Below are positions 32,844 to 44,879 of a stretch of DNA of 64,000 nt, piece after piece (the first letter of the stretch is position 1; the number at the start of each line of letters is the position of its first letter). The position numbers and the translations under genes are program-made. The notes beneath the pieces are model-generated. The model worked only from the letters and a program-made list of their open reading frames with translations. It was not told where the DNA came from and searched no databases. Source of the DNA: Silene latifolia (lineage: Eukaryota > Streptophyta > Magnoliopsida > Caryophyllales > Caryophyllaceae); the NCBI RefSeq assembly GCF_048544455.1, contig NC_133538.1:456085311-456149310 (forward strand), read 5' to 3'.

Positions 32844-33324
32844 CTCATTCAATGATGTGCCTCCAAATGAAAGTGTTGTTGCTAGTCCGTTGGGACATGA
32901 CCTTTTCATAAAAGAACATAACGATCTCATAACTGATCTTAAAGACATCCCAAAGAATGCTTGTAATCGATGAGTAAGTTTAAAATTTTATCTTACACTA
33001 AGAATGATCCAACCAACAGTGCTGGTGCACGTTTGTTTAGTCTGTGATATGTTCAGGTTTTCCAAGTTAAAACTTGCAGGCTCGTATCAGAGATGGTAGT
33101 CACTAGGAATTTGCTGCATTATACTAAGTATGTTTTTTTTGCAAAGAGTAAGTCTCAAAATGTTGTTTGTTCTTTTCAGGTTAATGAATTTGTGAAGCGC
33201 GCTCGAGCAGCAAATGTCCATGCCCTCATTATTGGTCATCTGAGGAAGGAGACTCCTCTTTTGACTGGCAATGTCAAGGCCCAAGAAACCCTTATTAACA
33301 ATTTAGATGTTGAATTCAGAAAGG
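32844..33324 (+). pseudogene. EHD: Captured fragment of an EH-domain-containing (EHD) protein gene, two exons
   Basis: EHD proteins are membrane-remodelling ATPases of endocytic recycling. Exon A (32844-32973) reads SFNDVPPNESVVASPLGHDL and FIKEHNDLITDLKDIPKNAC. Exon B (33180-33324) reads VNEFVKRARAANVHALIIGH then LRKETP. Together they match the consecutive SFND..., LSDLKDIPKKAC and RVNEFVKRARAAKIHAYIIS regions that I recall from plant EHD1/EHD2, the part after the G domain. Acceptors TATGCAG and CTTTTCAG and donor GTAAGT at 32974 are kept. The codon before that donor is TGA where Arg is expected (CGA to TGA), so the fragment cannot be read through. The EH domain, G-domain core and start are absent. 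It is most likely transduplicated host sequence. Confidence 0.85.
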
Positions 33325-34474
33325 TTTTGTGCTAATCCCTGTATAATTACTTTAGTTTGATGGTGTATTGTTTGTGTTCAATTTGATAACCTTATGTATT
33401 GTACATCTTTTGAATTGAATTGAGTTGTGGTTGTTTCATTTTATCTTTTTTATCAGATAGAATGATATGAATTGTTACTTTGCGATTATCTTAGCAGCAA
33501 AAATATCACAACCTTTAAAGTTATCTGGACGTCTTTCCGATATGCAGTCAATCAACAATTCGAAAATGCTAAGATGACTATCACTTTATGCCACAACTGC
33601 TGACACTTTTTTTATTTTTATTTTTTTATTTTTTTATTTTTTTTAAGATTGTCTATGCTCTTCAACTACAGCTTATTCCTTCTATTCTGCCTCGTTTCGG
33701 CCGAATGTTAGCACTCTTAAGAAACTTGACTCAAAAGGATTCGAAGGAGAGTTCTTGTGAGAGAATGAAATTAAGGTATATGAGTAATTATAGTTAGTAA
33801 AAGGGGATATGAGTATGGAATAGAGAAAGAGGGAGACTGTGTACTGGAGAGGAGAGTGAAATTGTGCGGCTGACAGTAGTAGGTATCTAAGACATGATAA
33901 AATGAAATCATTTGCTTAATTCCATTCCTGTACATGGGAAGTATGTGTACTTGTGTAGGATCCAATTTTGATCCTTAGGCTGGAAATTGTACGTGTAGTT
34001 CGAATTAAGAGGGATTGGGCAGTTGGTTCCCAAGATTCCGTCTTGCCATGAGTTTTTCCTATGCTTAATTCCATTCTTGTTGTTTCCAGGTGTTCGTAAG
34101 TACAACTAATCGCTGTAAGGATAACATTTGCTACATTTGAACATCACACAATTTGAGAAGCAGGGGCTGAGCTAAATGGTGCTTTTAGGTACGATTACAA
34201 ATCTCAAACTAGCTTGTCAAATCAACTATACTTAAACGCATTCATTATTCGCTGGTATAAAAAAAATAGTCGCATATAAGTTTTTGTGTTAAGTTAATCA
34301 AAATCTTTGTTTAGTGGTTAAGGCCCAAATTAGACACACCAACAAAATTAGTTTCTTAGATAAAAAATGCACTCCTAGTACTTGCTAAAACCACAATGCA
34401 CCCAAAAAAAATACACAACCCAAAATAGCTAAATTCAAATTTTTTTGTTCTTTTGGACCGAAATCGTTTAAACT
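33325..34474. other. CACTA 3 interior, right of the captured gene
   Basis: No further EHD exon is visible. An A/T-rich region with a TTTTTATTT run (33608-33645) and a short frame (33588-33797) show no known domain. AAACT at 34470-34474 is the left target duplication of the Tat element. Confidence 0.5.
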
Positions 34475-37400
34475 TGTGGACAAGGCCCTCGGGAACTGCG
34501 TCCGCGGGATCCACACTAGGCATAATCGACTCGAGGTTCTTTCGAATCGAATTAAGACAAATTAGAGTCGCCACCAAGTTTTTTGGGAACTTGGAACCGT
34601 TCAAGTCAACTTTACACCTTTCATCGAAAAGCATAAAGCCAATCGACTACGAGTGATTAAAGATAAAGACTTGTACCCTATATCACTCGATTTGAATGAA
34701 TCTCGTAATCCAATGGTATTTAGACGGATCCACAAACCATAGATCTTGAGTAAGGGGTGATGGTACGTGTTGGGAAGCCCATAAGGACACCCAACCCCGC
34801 CCGTCAATAACGGCCTCTACTAAGTCAAGTGTCGGAGTTCAAACAAGGTCATAGCTACTACGATGTATGATATGCAAACGTTGTTTTAACCCTATCATGT
34901 GACAACAATTTCTATGTCGTTTTAGATGCAACTAAACTAACTTTGTCAAAGTTGTAATTTAGCATGTGGGTTGATTAATCTAACAACATACAAAATAAAA
35001 GCAAACAAGGCTTAAGGGGAATGGGGAGCCATGGGATCTACCTATTACAACCCAGGCATTTCATGCCGACACAACGAGAAATTAGAAATACAACTCGATC
35101 TAAATACAATTGCTACATACAAAACCGTACACGATAACACACACGGCCAATCGGCCTAGAAAAACGTGCACAAGAGGGGTGGCCCACGGCTTACATGACC
35201 CACGGCCTTGGGTCACTCCTCGTGTTGTGTGCTTTCGCTTGATCTTATCGAATTAGACATTGGGCTACGCACCAAAGCATGCATTAGCATAAATCGGGCC
35301 ATGTTGCTCTAAACAACATGCGATTTACTACGCTCTTACATGCATTGGGGAACAACCGTCTAACCAAACAAGACTAAAGTTTTTGAAGAGGTTTTGACTC
35401 GATAAAAGTAAAACAAGCTCGAAAATTACAACTCGACAAACAAATTACAAATTACAAGCAACGAAACAACGAAGAACAAAAGGTATGAAAAACGAAGCAA
35501 GAAAGACAAAGAAGACGGCCAAGCTCACGGCCCAAACCACGGCCACCCTCACGGCCAAGACAAGGCCATCCTAGTTCCTTGGTTAGGTTCATTAGTTAGA
35601 TCGAATGATTGCGAAACGGATTAGAAAACGAGTTAGAAAACGAGTTAAAAGACAGGTTGATCGATTGAGGAGAAATGCGCGAGTGTGTATTCTACACGGC
35701 CTAAAGGGTCCAATTAGGTCACAATATCATAAGATTAAGGCTTACTCGTCGAGTGTTAATAGGAAGGTGCTAATCACGCACTCCTATGCTAGTGAGAAAT
35801 CAAGTGATAAGAAAGATGTATTCAATTAGGTTATAGAATTGTTAATCGATTTTTAAAGCTATGTCGATGCCACCTAACATGTCTAATTAGGTTATTAAAT
35901 TGATCGAACGTCGTCTAAATACGTCATATGTTAACAATCAGAGGTTAAACTAACATACAACGGATCCTAGGGTGTGTCGAATTGGCCGAAACAACAAAGG
36001 GGTCAAAAAGCGGAGAACGGTTAGAAATTCGTTTTATTTATGCCCTACCTTGAACACGAGGATATGTAAATGAGACGGGGGTGTACGACCGACTGATTTA
36101 GCGGTTTCTTTTCCCATCTCAAGTCAACGCGGGTGTTCATGGTGGTACTTTAACTCATACTCGGACTAAACTAGTTTCATAGTTAATTTAAACGATAAAT
36201 AAAAGCGATAAACAAACAAAAATAAACCATAAGAAAAACAAACATAAAAAACGAAATAAAAAAGGAGAAAGAGGAGGATTTGATGCACGCTCAACCTACA
36301 TGTATCGTTGACACCGTCTTGGGTCGTAATCGATGGTAGATTTTATCTCGAGAGGCCGTCGTCGACGAAGAAACAAAGCAAACACGCGTTTTTGGCAAAT
36401 CTGGACAGCAACTTTCAAACGATGATTTCTCCCTCGTTTCACGATGAAAATTTGATTTAAACGATGTTTTGAAAACTAGAAAGAGAGGAGAACAGAAATC
36501 TTAAAGCAACCCCTGCTCGTTTTGAGTTATTGGGCACGAAAAACGAGCACAAAACAGAATGACAGACAAGAATAAACAATAAAACAGAGTGTATAACACT
36601 CTGTTTTTCGAGGGATTTCGTGTACTCTCAAGGGCAATTTGGCTCGTAAATCTTTGTCTAATGTGTAGATGGATGTTATGTGGTTAATTAGGAACAAGAA
36701 AATTGAGTTTTGGTGGAGGTTTGAGGGAGGAACGAATTGTTTTTCGAGGAGGACACACAAACAGTTTCAGTTTGTATGTCGGTTTTGTGGAGGGATTTTG
36801 AGAGGCAATTAGGGTTTGTTTCTGAGGTTTAAAGCTTGTGAGTGATGGTAGGATGTGGGGAGAACTTAGAGGAATGAATGTATGGTGAAGGGTGGGTATT
36901 TATAAGGAGTTAAAGTAGGGCAAAAGAGAGGGAGAGGCAGTCGGGCTTGCTGATCATAGCTGCTGTCCAGCAGCTTTTGGGGGGTTTTCTAGGGTTCGTA
37001 TGGGGGGTTTTCTTGGTGATTAAGGTAAGGTAATATGGGTAGGATATTAGGGTATGGGTTAGGGTTAATGGGTACGGGTTTTGGTGGTATTTGGAGCGGG
37101 TTTTGGGCTCGGGATTGAGCTGCCAAAACAGGGGGGCTGCTCGTGTATATGCGGGCTGTTGGGGGGTGTTTGGGATGGAATTTGGGCCGTGGTTATGGGG
37201 GTTCGAACAGGGGTGGATGGATAGAGGCTTAGGTTGGTTAGTGTACTCGATATTCGTGCCAACTCGCAAAGAAAACGGGCTCAAAAACCGAGCTAAAATC
37301 GAGCTCAAAAACGCATGTTCAAAACGAGTTCTTTTCGATTTTCAAATCGATTTTTCAAATCAATTAACACATTAAAATAAATGATTTTTCAAATCAAATA

Positions 37401-37786
37401 TATTCATAAAATGATTTTTCAAATCGATTATTTATTTTATTTTCAATAAAATAAACTTGGGAAAATAAATTCAAAATAAAATAAAATAAATTGAATTCAC
37501 CTCAAAAAAAACCATAATTTAAATATCATTTAAAATAACAAAATGAACTCACTAAAAAACATTAATTTAAATATCATTTAAATTAATAAAATAAATTCAC
37601 TTAAAAAAAATATTAATTTAAATATCATTTAAATTAATAAAATACTTCATCGACGACGCCCATTCTACATCGTAAAACGAACCCAAATAATGACAATGAC
37701 AACTAAAGGATACATGTGTCCTATCATCATCGGGTGTTTGTCGGGTTCTCTATAAATTCCAATATCGACGGATACGGGTATCTACA
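34475..37786 (-). repeat. 3' LTR of the Tat/Ogre-type element
   Basis: The sense strand starts TGTAGATACCCGTATCCG at 37786. A sense TATA box (CTTATAAATACCC) lies at 36895-36905. Near the sense start (37495-37650) are three A/T-rich tandem units of about 58 bp with AATTTAAATATCATTTAAAT. It is almost identical to 49001-52310, with scattered substitutions and a few indel patches. Confidence 0.95.
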
Positions 37787-37830
37787 GAGCCCCCACTTTG
37801 ACTGAGGCTTGGACAAGGCGAAAGTCAAAG
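37787..37830 (-). promoter_or_regulatory. Polypurine tract with abutting 8-bp hairpin
   Basis: In sense orientation CTTTGACT (37830-37823) pairs with AGTCAAAG (37803-37796), with a 19-nt loop that contains CTTG and CAAG. The tract TGGGGGCTC (37795-37787) follows with no gap and ends at the LTR. Confidence 0.8.
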
Positions 37831-39113
37831 TATACCCCAGTCCCTCTCGACCGAGGATTCTTCGGTCGTTTATAGTCCATTAGACTTGCGTATATAAGCT
37901 ACTTGACCATAAGAAGAGACCATACCTGAAACTTCGTTGGGGATTGACTCTTGCTTCTGTTGTGTCAAATTATCGTCGTTGGTCGTCGACCCATAAAATT
38001 GCATATATGGTGGACTGAGCCTTATCCTTAGGCGCCTACGTATCCGTTTCTCGACGGAATCAAACCAGCGTCGTAGTTCGGCCATCTAGCGACACATGCC
38101 CAAAGTTTATCATCTGCTGGCATTTGTCTAAAATTCATCATCTCCGACATTTGCCCAAAATTTATCATTTGCTGGCGCTTGTCCGAATGGGACGGGACTT
38201 TCCAAAGAGGTTGCCGCCACTTTCATCATTTGCTTTCAGCTACGGAATTCTTCCATTTCATACTCTTGTATTGAATTGAATTCTTGGTGGATGTCATCCT
38301 TTACATCTTGATAATGGTCTCTGAAGCCAACGGCTTGAGCCCCGATTTGAATGGCTCTAAAGTCGAAGACTTTAGAGCCCCAGAAATAAGCATATCCCCG
38401 CTCAAATTGGAACACAAAAACGTACTAGCAATAATCATTACATAAGCACATTTGGATCATCGATCTTGAAATTGGATCATTTTGAAATACTGGGTCATCG
38501 ACCCGAAAATTGAATTTGAAAATTTTGAAAAAATTGGGTCATCGACCTGAATTTTGAATTTGACATTACTTGGTATGTTGGGCCATCGACCCAAAAAATT
38601 GAATTTGAATTTTTGAATTTTGAAAGATTGGATCATCGACCCGAAAAGATTCTGAAATTTCGGAATTTTGAACTTTTGAAATTTTTTTTTTTTTTTTTTT
38701 AATCGAACCTTGATGGGTGAGCATGAAATACGACTCAGACACTCTGTATGACCGGTAAACAACGTGGGCGTAGCCCGCTACCGTAAAACAAAAAAGGAAA
38801 ATAAAACCGTAAGTGTGCACGGGCTTTAATTCAAATATGGATTTGTCGAGGGTAGAAATGTAAATCGGCCGTTCCGGCGCTCCCCAAAACGAGATAGATG
38901 TGCGAAAACCCGATGCATCGTGCCAAAGACTGGTGTGAACTGGGGCGGGCCTAAGAGGCACGCGACCCAAGGCCCACACGGCTCAGAAAAACGGCACCCT
39001 AGGGGTGTCATCCTAGATGCTTCCTTCCCTTATTCTTTCTATATATAAGGAAGAGCTATATTGCCAAATTTATTCTGCTTTCCCCCAAACTGGTGCAAAT
39101 AACATAAATTATT
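37831..39113 (+). promoter_or_regulatory. 5' region and probable promoter of the antisense gene
   Basis: A TATA box (CTATATATAAGG, 39040-39050) lies about 65 bp before the ATG. Upstream are imperfect repeats of TTTGCCCAAAATTTATCAT-type words (38095-38175) and of GGATCATCGACC with TTGAATTTGAA (38450-38660), a T run at 38680-38700, and a GCCTACGTATCC...GAATCAAACC...CGTAGTTC block (38032-38084) that recurs on the other side of the gene at 41121-41169. Confidence 0.5.
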
Positions 39114-40933
39114 ATGAATAATCTAGCGAGTGCTATGCGAGCATGGGAGACGGACTTCACTGGCGCAGAGAGACAAGAATTAAAGTCCGCTCAATCGGCG
39201 CATTATTTCCCTTACGCCGATCCCCTTCACTGCGTTGTTGGAACACTGCCTTAGCTATTGGGATCCTTGTAACCATGTTTTTGCTTTTCCTGAGGGGAGA
39301 TCTGCCCTCTACCCGAAGAGTTTTCTGCCCTGGGAGGATGGGATGCTGAGGCCATACCGGCTATACCAAAATTTCATTCGAGATGGCGTGGAACATATCT
39401 AGACTGCCTTGGCCTTTCCAGGACGGAGTCTGGGGAGATAGTTACTGGTGACGAAGTCAACCTTCTTGCTATTCATCGGAAATTTTGTATCTTGCGAAAC
39501 AGTACTTTACTGCCAGCGTACTGCCGCAGAGCCTTTGGATTAATCATGTTACACCTTTATGTCTTCGAAGGTAGGATGAACAAGACAACTTGTGTAGGAC
39601 AAGCGAAGCTTTTATCTATTGTATCGCAGATGGAGACGGGACATAACCCTTCCTGGATTATTCTCGCTGAAACTCTCCGGGGTTTAGATGCTAAGAAAAT
39701 GAACCCTGGTGCCGATTGGTCGGGATGCTCCCGTCTATTGCAGGTAACCAAATCTATTCTCCTGATTTCGCATCCTTGATTGACCACGATTCTTGTGTTG
39801 TTGCCACGATTTATTTATATTTTGCCACGATTTTGTTGCATTCTGCCACAATTCCGTTGTATTCTGCCACGATTTTGCTGTATTCTGCCACGATTTTGCT
39901 GTATTCTGCCACGATTTTGCTGTATTCTGCCACGATTCCTGCCACAATTCCGTTTTTTTCCTTCTTTTTCTTTTTTTTTTCTCTCTTTTTTTTTTTCGTT
40001 TTTTTCGTTTTTTTCTTTTTTCGTTTTTTTCTTTTTTTTCTTTTCTTCTTTTTTTTTCAGGTGTGGCTTTTTCATGTTTTTTTTTTTCAGGTGTGGCTTT
40101 GCGAGAGATTTTGGCTCTTCGCCCCGCCGCGTGAGCGCAGCTCGTATCTCGCTCGTATGCTGACTATGTGTGCCAAGCGGTATGAAGACGAGCATCAAAA
40201 TGACCTTGCCTATTGGCGAAACAAACTGACAGAAGGGGGAGGTCGCCCTCTTTGCTGGTTCATGCCTTGGCTTCGCCTCAAATCTTTTACTATCCTTCCG
40301 GAAGATGATAAGACCAGACGTTTGCAACTACTAGGTTTAGAGAGGTCTATTCACATTTACCCTGACCGCGTCCTGCGTCAGATGGGTCGTAGACAAATAA
40401 TTCCCAAGTGTGAGGCTGTTCTGGGACGAGCAAGAGAGTTGAATTCCTCTATATGTGATGATTGGCTCAAGAGGTGGCACCAAAGGCGTCTTTGGTACGT
40501 ATCTGCGCGCCCTCAGACTACTTGTGTATCCCCGTCTTATACTAAATGGCTTAAAGAGAAGACCGAATCAGGTAAGGACTTGTGTCGGAAGGATGAGTTT
40601 GTCGACATCAAATATTATGACAAAAGCAGAAGCAGTCGCGACTTCTTTGTTAACGATCTTTCGTCTGCATCTGGACCTGAAACTAAGACTGAGAAGACTC
40701 CTAAGACTGACTCACAGGCGACAGGTGTGTGGGAACGGTTGGGTTCAAAGGCACACTCGGGCTCAGCCTTGGAGGGGAGGCTTGGTCCTCGCTTGAGTGT
40801 AAAAGATAGGCTAGGCCCTCGGGAGGAAATGACGATCCCTCCTAAGAAGCGCGCTAGACAGAACGCAACTACCCCTCCTCTGCAGGAGCCTCGGTCACGT
40901 GACCCAAAAGGCAAAGGGAAAAAGAAGATGTAG
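39114..40933 (+). pseudogene. Antisense two-exon gene of the Tat element, plant-mobile-domain-like protein
   Basis: Exon 1 (39114-39743) starts MNNLASAMRAWE and includes CPLPEEFSALGGW, LAIHRKFCILRNSTLLPAYC and GADWSGCSRLLQ. Exon 2 (40091-40933) starts VWLCERFWLFAPP, continues LCWFMPWLRLKSFTILPE, and ends in a basic, low-complexity tail (PKGKGKKKM). The layout (YWDPCNHVFAF, then PTxEEx-like, then WLCERFW, then W after an acidic linker) matches what I know as the aminotransferase-like plant mobile domain / DUF7745 group. The intron is GT-AG and phase 0, and contains a 21-bp tandem repeat. Two compensating 1-nt indels frame the segment about 39225-39297; otherwise the frame is open. Its function in the element is unknown. 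Confidence 0.72.
39803..39950 (+). repeat. 21-bp tandem repeat inside the intron of the antisense gene
   Basis: About seven copies of TGCCACGATTTTGCTGTATT(C) with variants precede a 130-bp T-rich tract that ends in two identical acceptors (TTTTTTTCAGGTGTGGCTTT at 40051 and 40081). Confidence 0.9.
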
Positions 40934-41355
40934 GAGCCTTCGACTCCAATCTATTATTTAATACTACTACTTATTATTTGTTGCTAGTTTTTTCCTTTTT
41001 TTTTTGAAGGATGTAATGGGCATCGCCCGATCTTTAATAAGACTTACTATCTATTAAAATTCCCGTTTCGCATAAAATTTCATTTTATTCAAGGAAGGGT
41101 CGGTTGTACTCTTTTAAAGAGTTGCCTACGTATCTGTTATCAACAGAATCAAACCGAGCTCGTAGTTCCACATAACAAACGCGCTACAATCATCGATTTA
41201 TAACGCACAAAAGCAGCGAAGCAAAAGTGCCGCGGCCTAGACTCGCTCACGAGCACTGCAATTCAAAATTTTATTTTACGACATTGAGAATGTGTTCTAC
41301 GGATAGTATTTCTTCAGTTGATCCAAATTCGTCGGATTCGCAAAGTCATTTCCAT
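40934..41355. other. Spacer between antisense gene and integrase
   Basis: The 3' ends of the two opposing transcription units face each other here. It contains the second copy of the GCCTACGTATC...CGTAGTTC block (41121-41169), but no coding frame. Confidence 0.55.
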
Positions 41356-42632
41356 CTAGATCATCGATCGACCGCGCCTCCCGATAATATTTTCTTTACT
41401 AGGTAAGGACCGCCCAATTCGCTTGAATTTTCCCCTCGGTCGATTGGTAGTAAAGCGCGCCTGCGACTTTAGGACCAAATCCCCATCCTTTATTCCTCGA
41501 GGTTTCACCTTTTTGTTAAACGCTCTTTGTATCCTTTTCTGATAGAGTTGAACATGGTGCAACGCATTTAACCGTCGCTCGTCGAGCATGACCAAGGAAT
41601 CATACCTGGCTTGCAGCCAGTCGGCTTGAGGACCGACTTTCTAATGTTAATCCTTAAAGAAGGTACCTCTAATTCGATAGGTGGACTCGCTTCCATCCCA
41701 TATGTTAAATAGAACGGAGTTGCTCCAGTGGCTGTGCGAATAGACGTCCTGTATCCCCATAGTGCGAACGGTATCTTCTCTGGCCATTCGCGATAATTGT
41801 CAGTCATTTTCCTGAGAATCACAGTGATTGTCTTGTTGGCGGCTTCCACTGCACCATTCGTTTGAGGTCGATACGGTGACGACTTGTGGTGTTTGATTTT
41901 ATACTTTTCAAGTATTACGGCAGTTTCGGCCTGGAAGTGATTGCCATGGTCGCTAATGAGCTCATGCGGCACCCCATATCTGCAAATGATTTCATTCTGA
42001 ATGAACTTTGCTACCTGCTTTGCTTGTAGAACCTTGTATGATTTCACTTCTACTCACTTCGTGAAGTAATCGATGGCGACTAACATGAAACAATGCCCAC
42101 CTGTTCCAGATGGGTTGACCTTTCCAATAATGTCGATTCCCCATGTTGAGAAAGGCCATGGTGATGTCAAAGTATATAACAGTGATGGCGGCACATGCTG
42201 TACGTTTGCGAAGATTTGGCAATTATGGCAATGTTTGACATATTGGCGACAATATGTCTCCATTGTGGTCCAATAATACCCTAATCTCATGATTTTACGA
42301 ACCAGCATATGGGCATTCATGTGTGGGCCACACTCTCCGTCATGGACTTCTTCCATGAATCTTTTCGCAGTTGGTGAGTCTATGCATCGCAGAAGGATAT
42401 TTTGCGCGGTCTTTTTGTACAATTGTCCGTCATTGGTTCTAACGAACTGAGCGGCTAGAATTCGAATAGCGCGCTTTCCGCGGTTATCCATGTCGGGTGG
42501 ATACTCTCCTGATTCTTTAAATTTCAGAATAGCATGATACCAAGGTTCGACCTCGGTTTCTTCTATGTCTCCGATTACATTAACATAAGCAGGTGATGAT
42601 CTTCGTTCGACACATATCGGCATAGTATCCAT
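41356..42632 (-). pseudogene. Integrase of the Tat/Ogre-type element, broken
   Basis: The HHCC finger is visible (HDGECGPHMNAH ... CHNCQ). Catalytic residues are in GIDIIGK (Asp), LISDHGNHFQ (Asp) and NGAVEAANK (Glu). In-frame stops separate 42632-42054 from 42047-41568: after DYFTK the next codon is TGA where Trp is expected. A frameshift near 41590 moves the C-terminal segment (QRAFNKKVKPRGIKDGDLVL) to another frame. The triad itself is complete. Confidence 0.88.
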
Positions 42633-42662
42633 ATGATCAGGTATGTTGATCGGAAGCAGCGA

Positions 42663-43370
42663 CTAGTTTTGATAGTGCATCAAAGAAATCTGGTTTTCGT
42701 CTGCGGGGAGGTGCACGTACTTGACCTCGACGAACAACTTTTCTAGTTCTTCGATTTTTGCTTGGTACGGAGCCAAGCTATCACTTCGGGTTTTCCACGT
42801 CCCGGCCACTTGATTGATCACTAATGACGAGTCTCCATGTACTACAAGCTTTTTGATGCCTAACTCGAGAGCACTGTGCAAACCGAGTAGGCATGCTTCG
42901 TATTCGGCCGCGTTATTAGTGACGTTAAAGTCCAACTTGATCGAAATGGGCACATGTCCACCTTCTGGTGAGATGAGTAGAACTCCTATCCCGTATCCCC
43001 TATAGTTCGATGCTCCATCGAAATAGAGGTCCCACGTATCATTGTCTATGTGAACGATATCTTCGTCGGGAAACGACCACGTATCCACAACCTCAGTTTC
43101 TTCTATCGGGTTATCCGCCAGGAAGTCTGCAACCGCCCTTCCCTTTATCACTTTTAGCGGTACATATTTCAGGTCGAACTCGGAAAGCATTAAAGTCCAT
43201 CTTGACACCCTGCCGTTCAGAACCGATTTTTCAAACAAGTATTTGATTGGGTCCATCTTCGAGTGGATGCAGACACTATGACTGAGCATGTAGTGCCGTA
43301 ACTTCTTTGTCGCCCATACTAAAGCCAAACATGTCTTTTCGAGCTGAGTATACTTGATTTCATACTCCAA
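42663..43370 (-). pseudogene. RNase H and second RNase H-like domain, Tat/Ogre pol
   Basis: IKYTQLEKTCLALVWATKKL and HSKMDPIKYLFEK are the tail of the Ty3-type RNase H. DLYFDGASNYRGYGIGVLLI, NNAAEYEACLLGLHSAL and VHGDSSLVINQV carry the D-E-D set of the additional RNase H of the Tat clade. It is in frame with integrase downstream except for a stop, and out of frame with RT. Confidence 0.88.
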
Positions 43371-43522
43371 GAACTTTTTACTAATGTAGTAACTCGCTCT
43401 TTCCTCTTTATCGACTATCTCATGACAAAGATTGCCCCCATTGCAGTATCCGTAACTGTAAGATACAACAAAAGTGGTAACCCAGCCGTTGGTGGGCTGA
43501 GAACGGGAGGGGAAGATAGTAT

Positions 43523-44879
43523 TTATTTGATTTTATCGAACGCAGCTTGACAGTGATCATCCCATACGACGTGTTCCCCGACCTTCAATTTCTTGAAAAT
43601 TGGCTCGCATATCATCGTTAGCCTTGCCACGAACCGACTTATATATTGGATTCTTCCCAGGAAACCTCGAATTTCCTTCTCGGTTTTCGGGTGAGGCATT
43701 TCCATTATGGCCTTTATTTTCGATGGGTCCACCTCGATGCCACGGTGGCTAACGATGTGACCCAACAGTTTGCCGGATGTGACTCCGAATGCGCATTTTT
43801 GTGGATTCAACCTCATGTTATACTTGCGCAGTCGCTCGAAGAATTTGCGTAGCGTACTAAGGTGGCCATCACGCTCCTTTGACTTGACAATCATGTCGTC
43901 GACATAAACCTCGACTTCCTTGTGCATCATATCATGTAGCAATGTTGTCGCGGTCCTCCGTATGTAGCCCCTGCGTTTATCAACCCAAAAGGCATTCTTG
44001 TGTAGCAATAGGTTCCCCATTGCGTTACGAACGCATCTTATGCATATCTTCTTTCGCCATCTTGATCTGATTATAACCGGCGTATCCATCCATAAAGGAT
44101 AGTAATGCGTGTTTTGCCGTGTTGTCAACCAGGATGTCGATGTGAGGTAATGGGAAATCGTCCTTTGGACTTGCCTTGTTTAAATCCCGGAAGTCGACAC
44201 AAACCCGAACTTTACCATCTTTCTTGGGCACTGGTACGACGTTAGCCACCCAGTCCGAGTATTCTGACACCTTGATGAACCCAGCTTTGAGTTGCTTGTC
44301 GATTTCTTCCTTGACTTTCAGAGACCAATCTGTATGCATTTTGCGTAGTTTCTGCTTGACCGGCTTATATCCCGGCTTGATTGGGATCCCGTGCTCCGCA
44401 ATTTCTCTATCAATGCCTGGCATGTCTTTGTAGGACCATGCGAAAACATCTTTGAACTCATGTAACAACCCAATGAACCCTTGTCTCTCGGTGGGACTTA
44501 AAGTAGTTCCTATTTTAAGCTCCTGTGGTTCTAAGGTTGTACCTACATTGATGGTTTCGGTATCTTCGATGATCGAAGTTTTCTGTTCGTACTCTTCCAA
44601 CCCTTTTATCAACTGTAGAGGTGGTTCCATTTCTTCTTCTTCTTCTTCTTCGACCAACTGTTCATCCTCGACCTCAGTCTCAATGTCATTATTAAAACAA
44701 TCATTTTCAAAGTTTGAATTGCAATGTAAGTAAGACAAGTCGTAAGCAAACTGGTTCATATTATTATTGATTTGAAATTGCGCGAAATGCGCTAACATTT
44801 GAGCCAACTGATCAGAACTCAGTGGCGAGATAGGGTATTCGGGACAGGCCCGGAATACCACCATTAGGAAAAGGTGCAT
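43523..44879 (-). pseudogene. Reverse transcriptase of the Tat/Ogre-type element, broken
   Basis: The N-terminal half (44879-44040) contains VPKKDGKVRVCVDFRDLNKA and DFPLPHIDILVDN, then FMDGYAGYNQIKM. The C-terminal half (44128-43523) contains the catalytic YVDDMIVKSKE, LNPQKCAFGV and LLGHIVS. A frameshift near 44040-44060 lies between them and damages the MPFGL region. Upstream is an acidic linker with a run of Glu (VEEEEEEEMEPP). Confidence 0.9.

Noticed and set aside
35605..35829. 74-codon plus-strand frame present in both Tat LTRs (35605-35829 and 50127-50351), basic N-terminus
   Set aside because: It is conserved only because the LTRs are near-identical copies. It is antisense to element transcription and low in complexity, with no known domain.
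39716..40090. Phe-rich reading through the T-rich tract as part of the antisense protein
   Set aside because: The stretch has canonical intron ends, tandem repeats and a pyrimidine tract. The exon 1 to exon 2 join gives a better protein.
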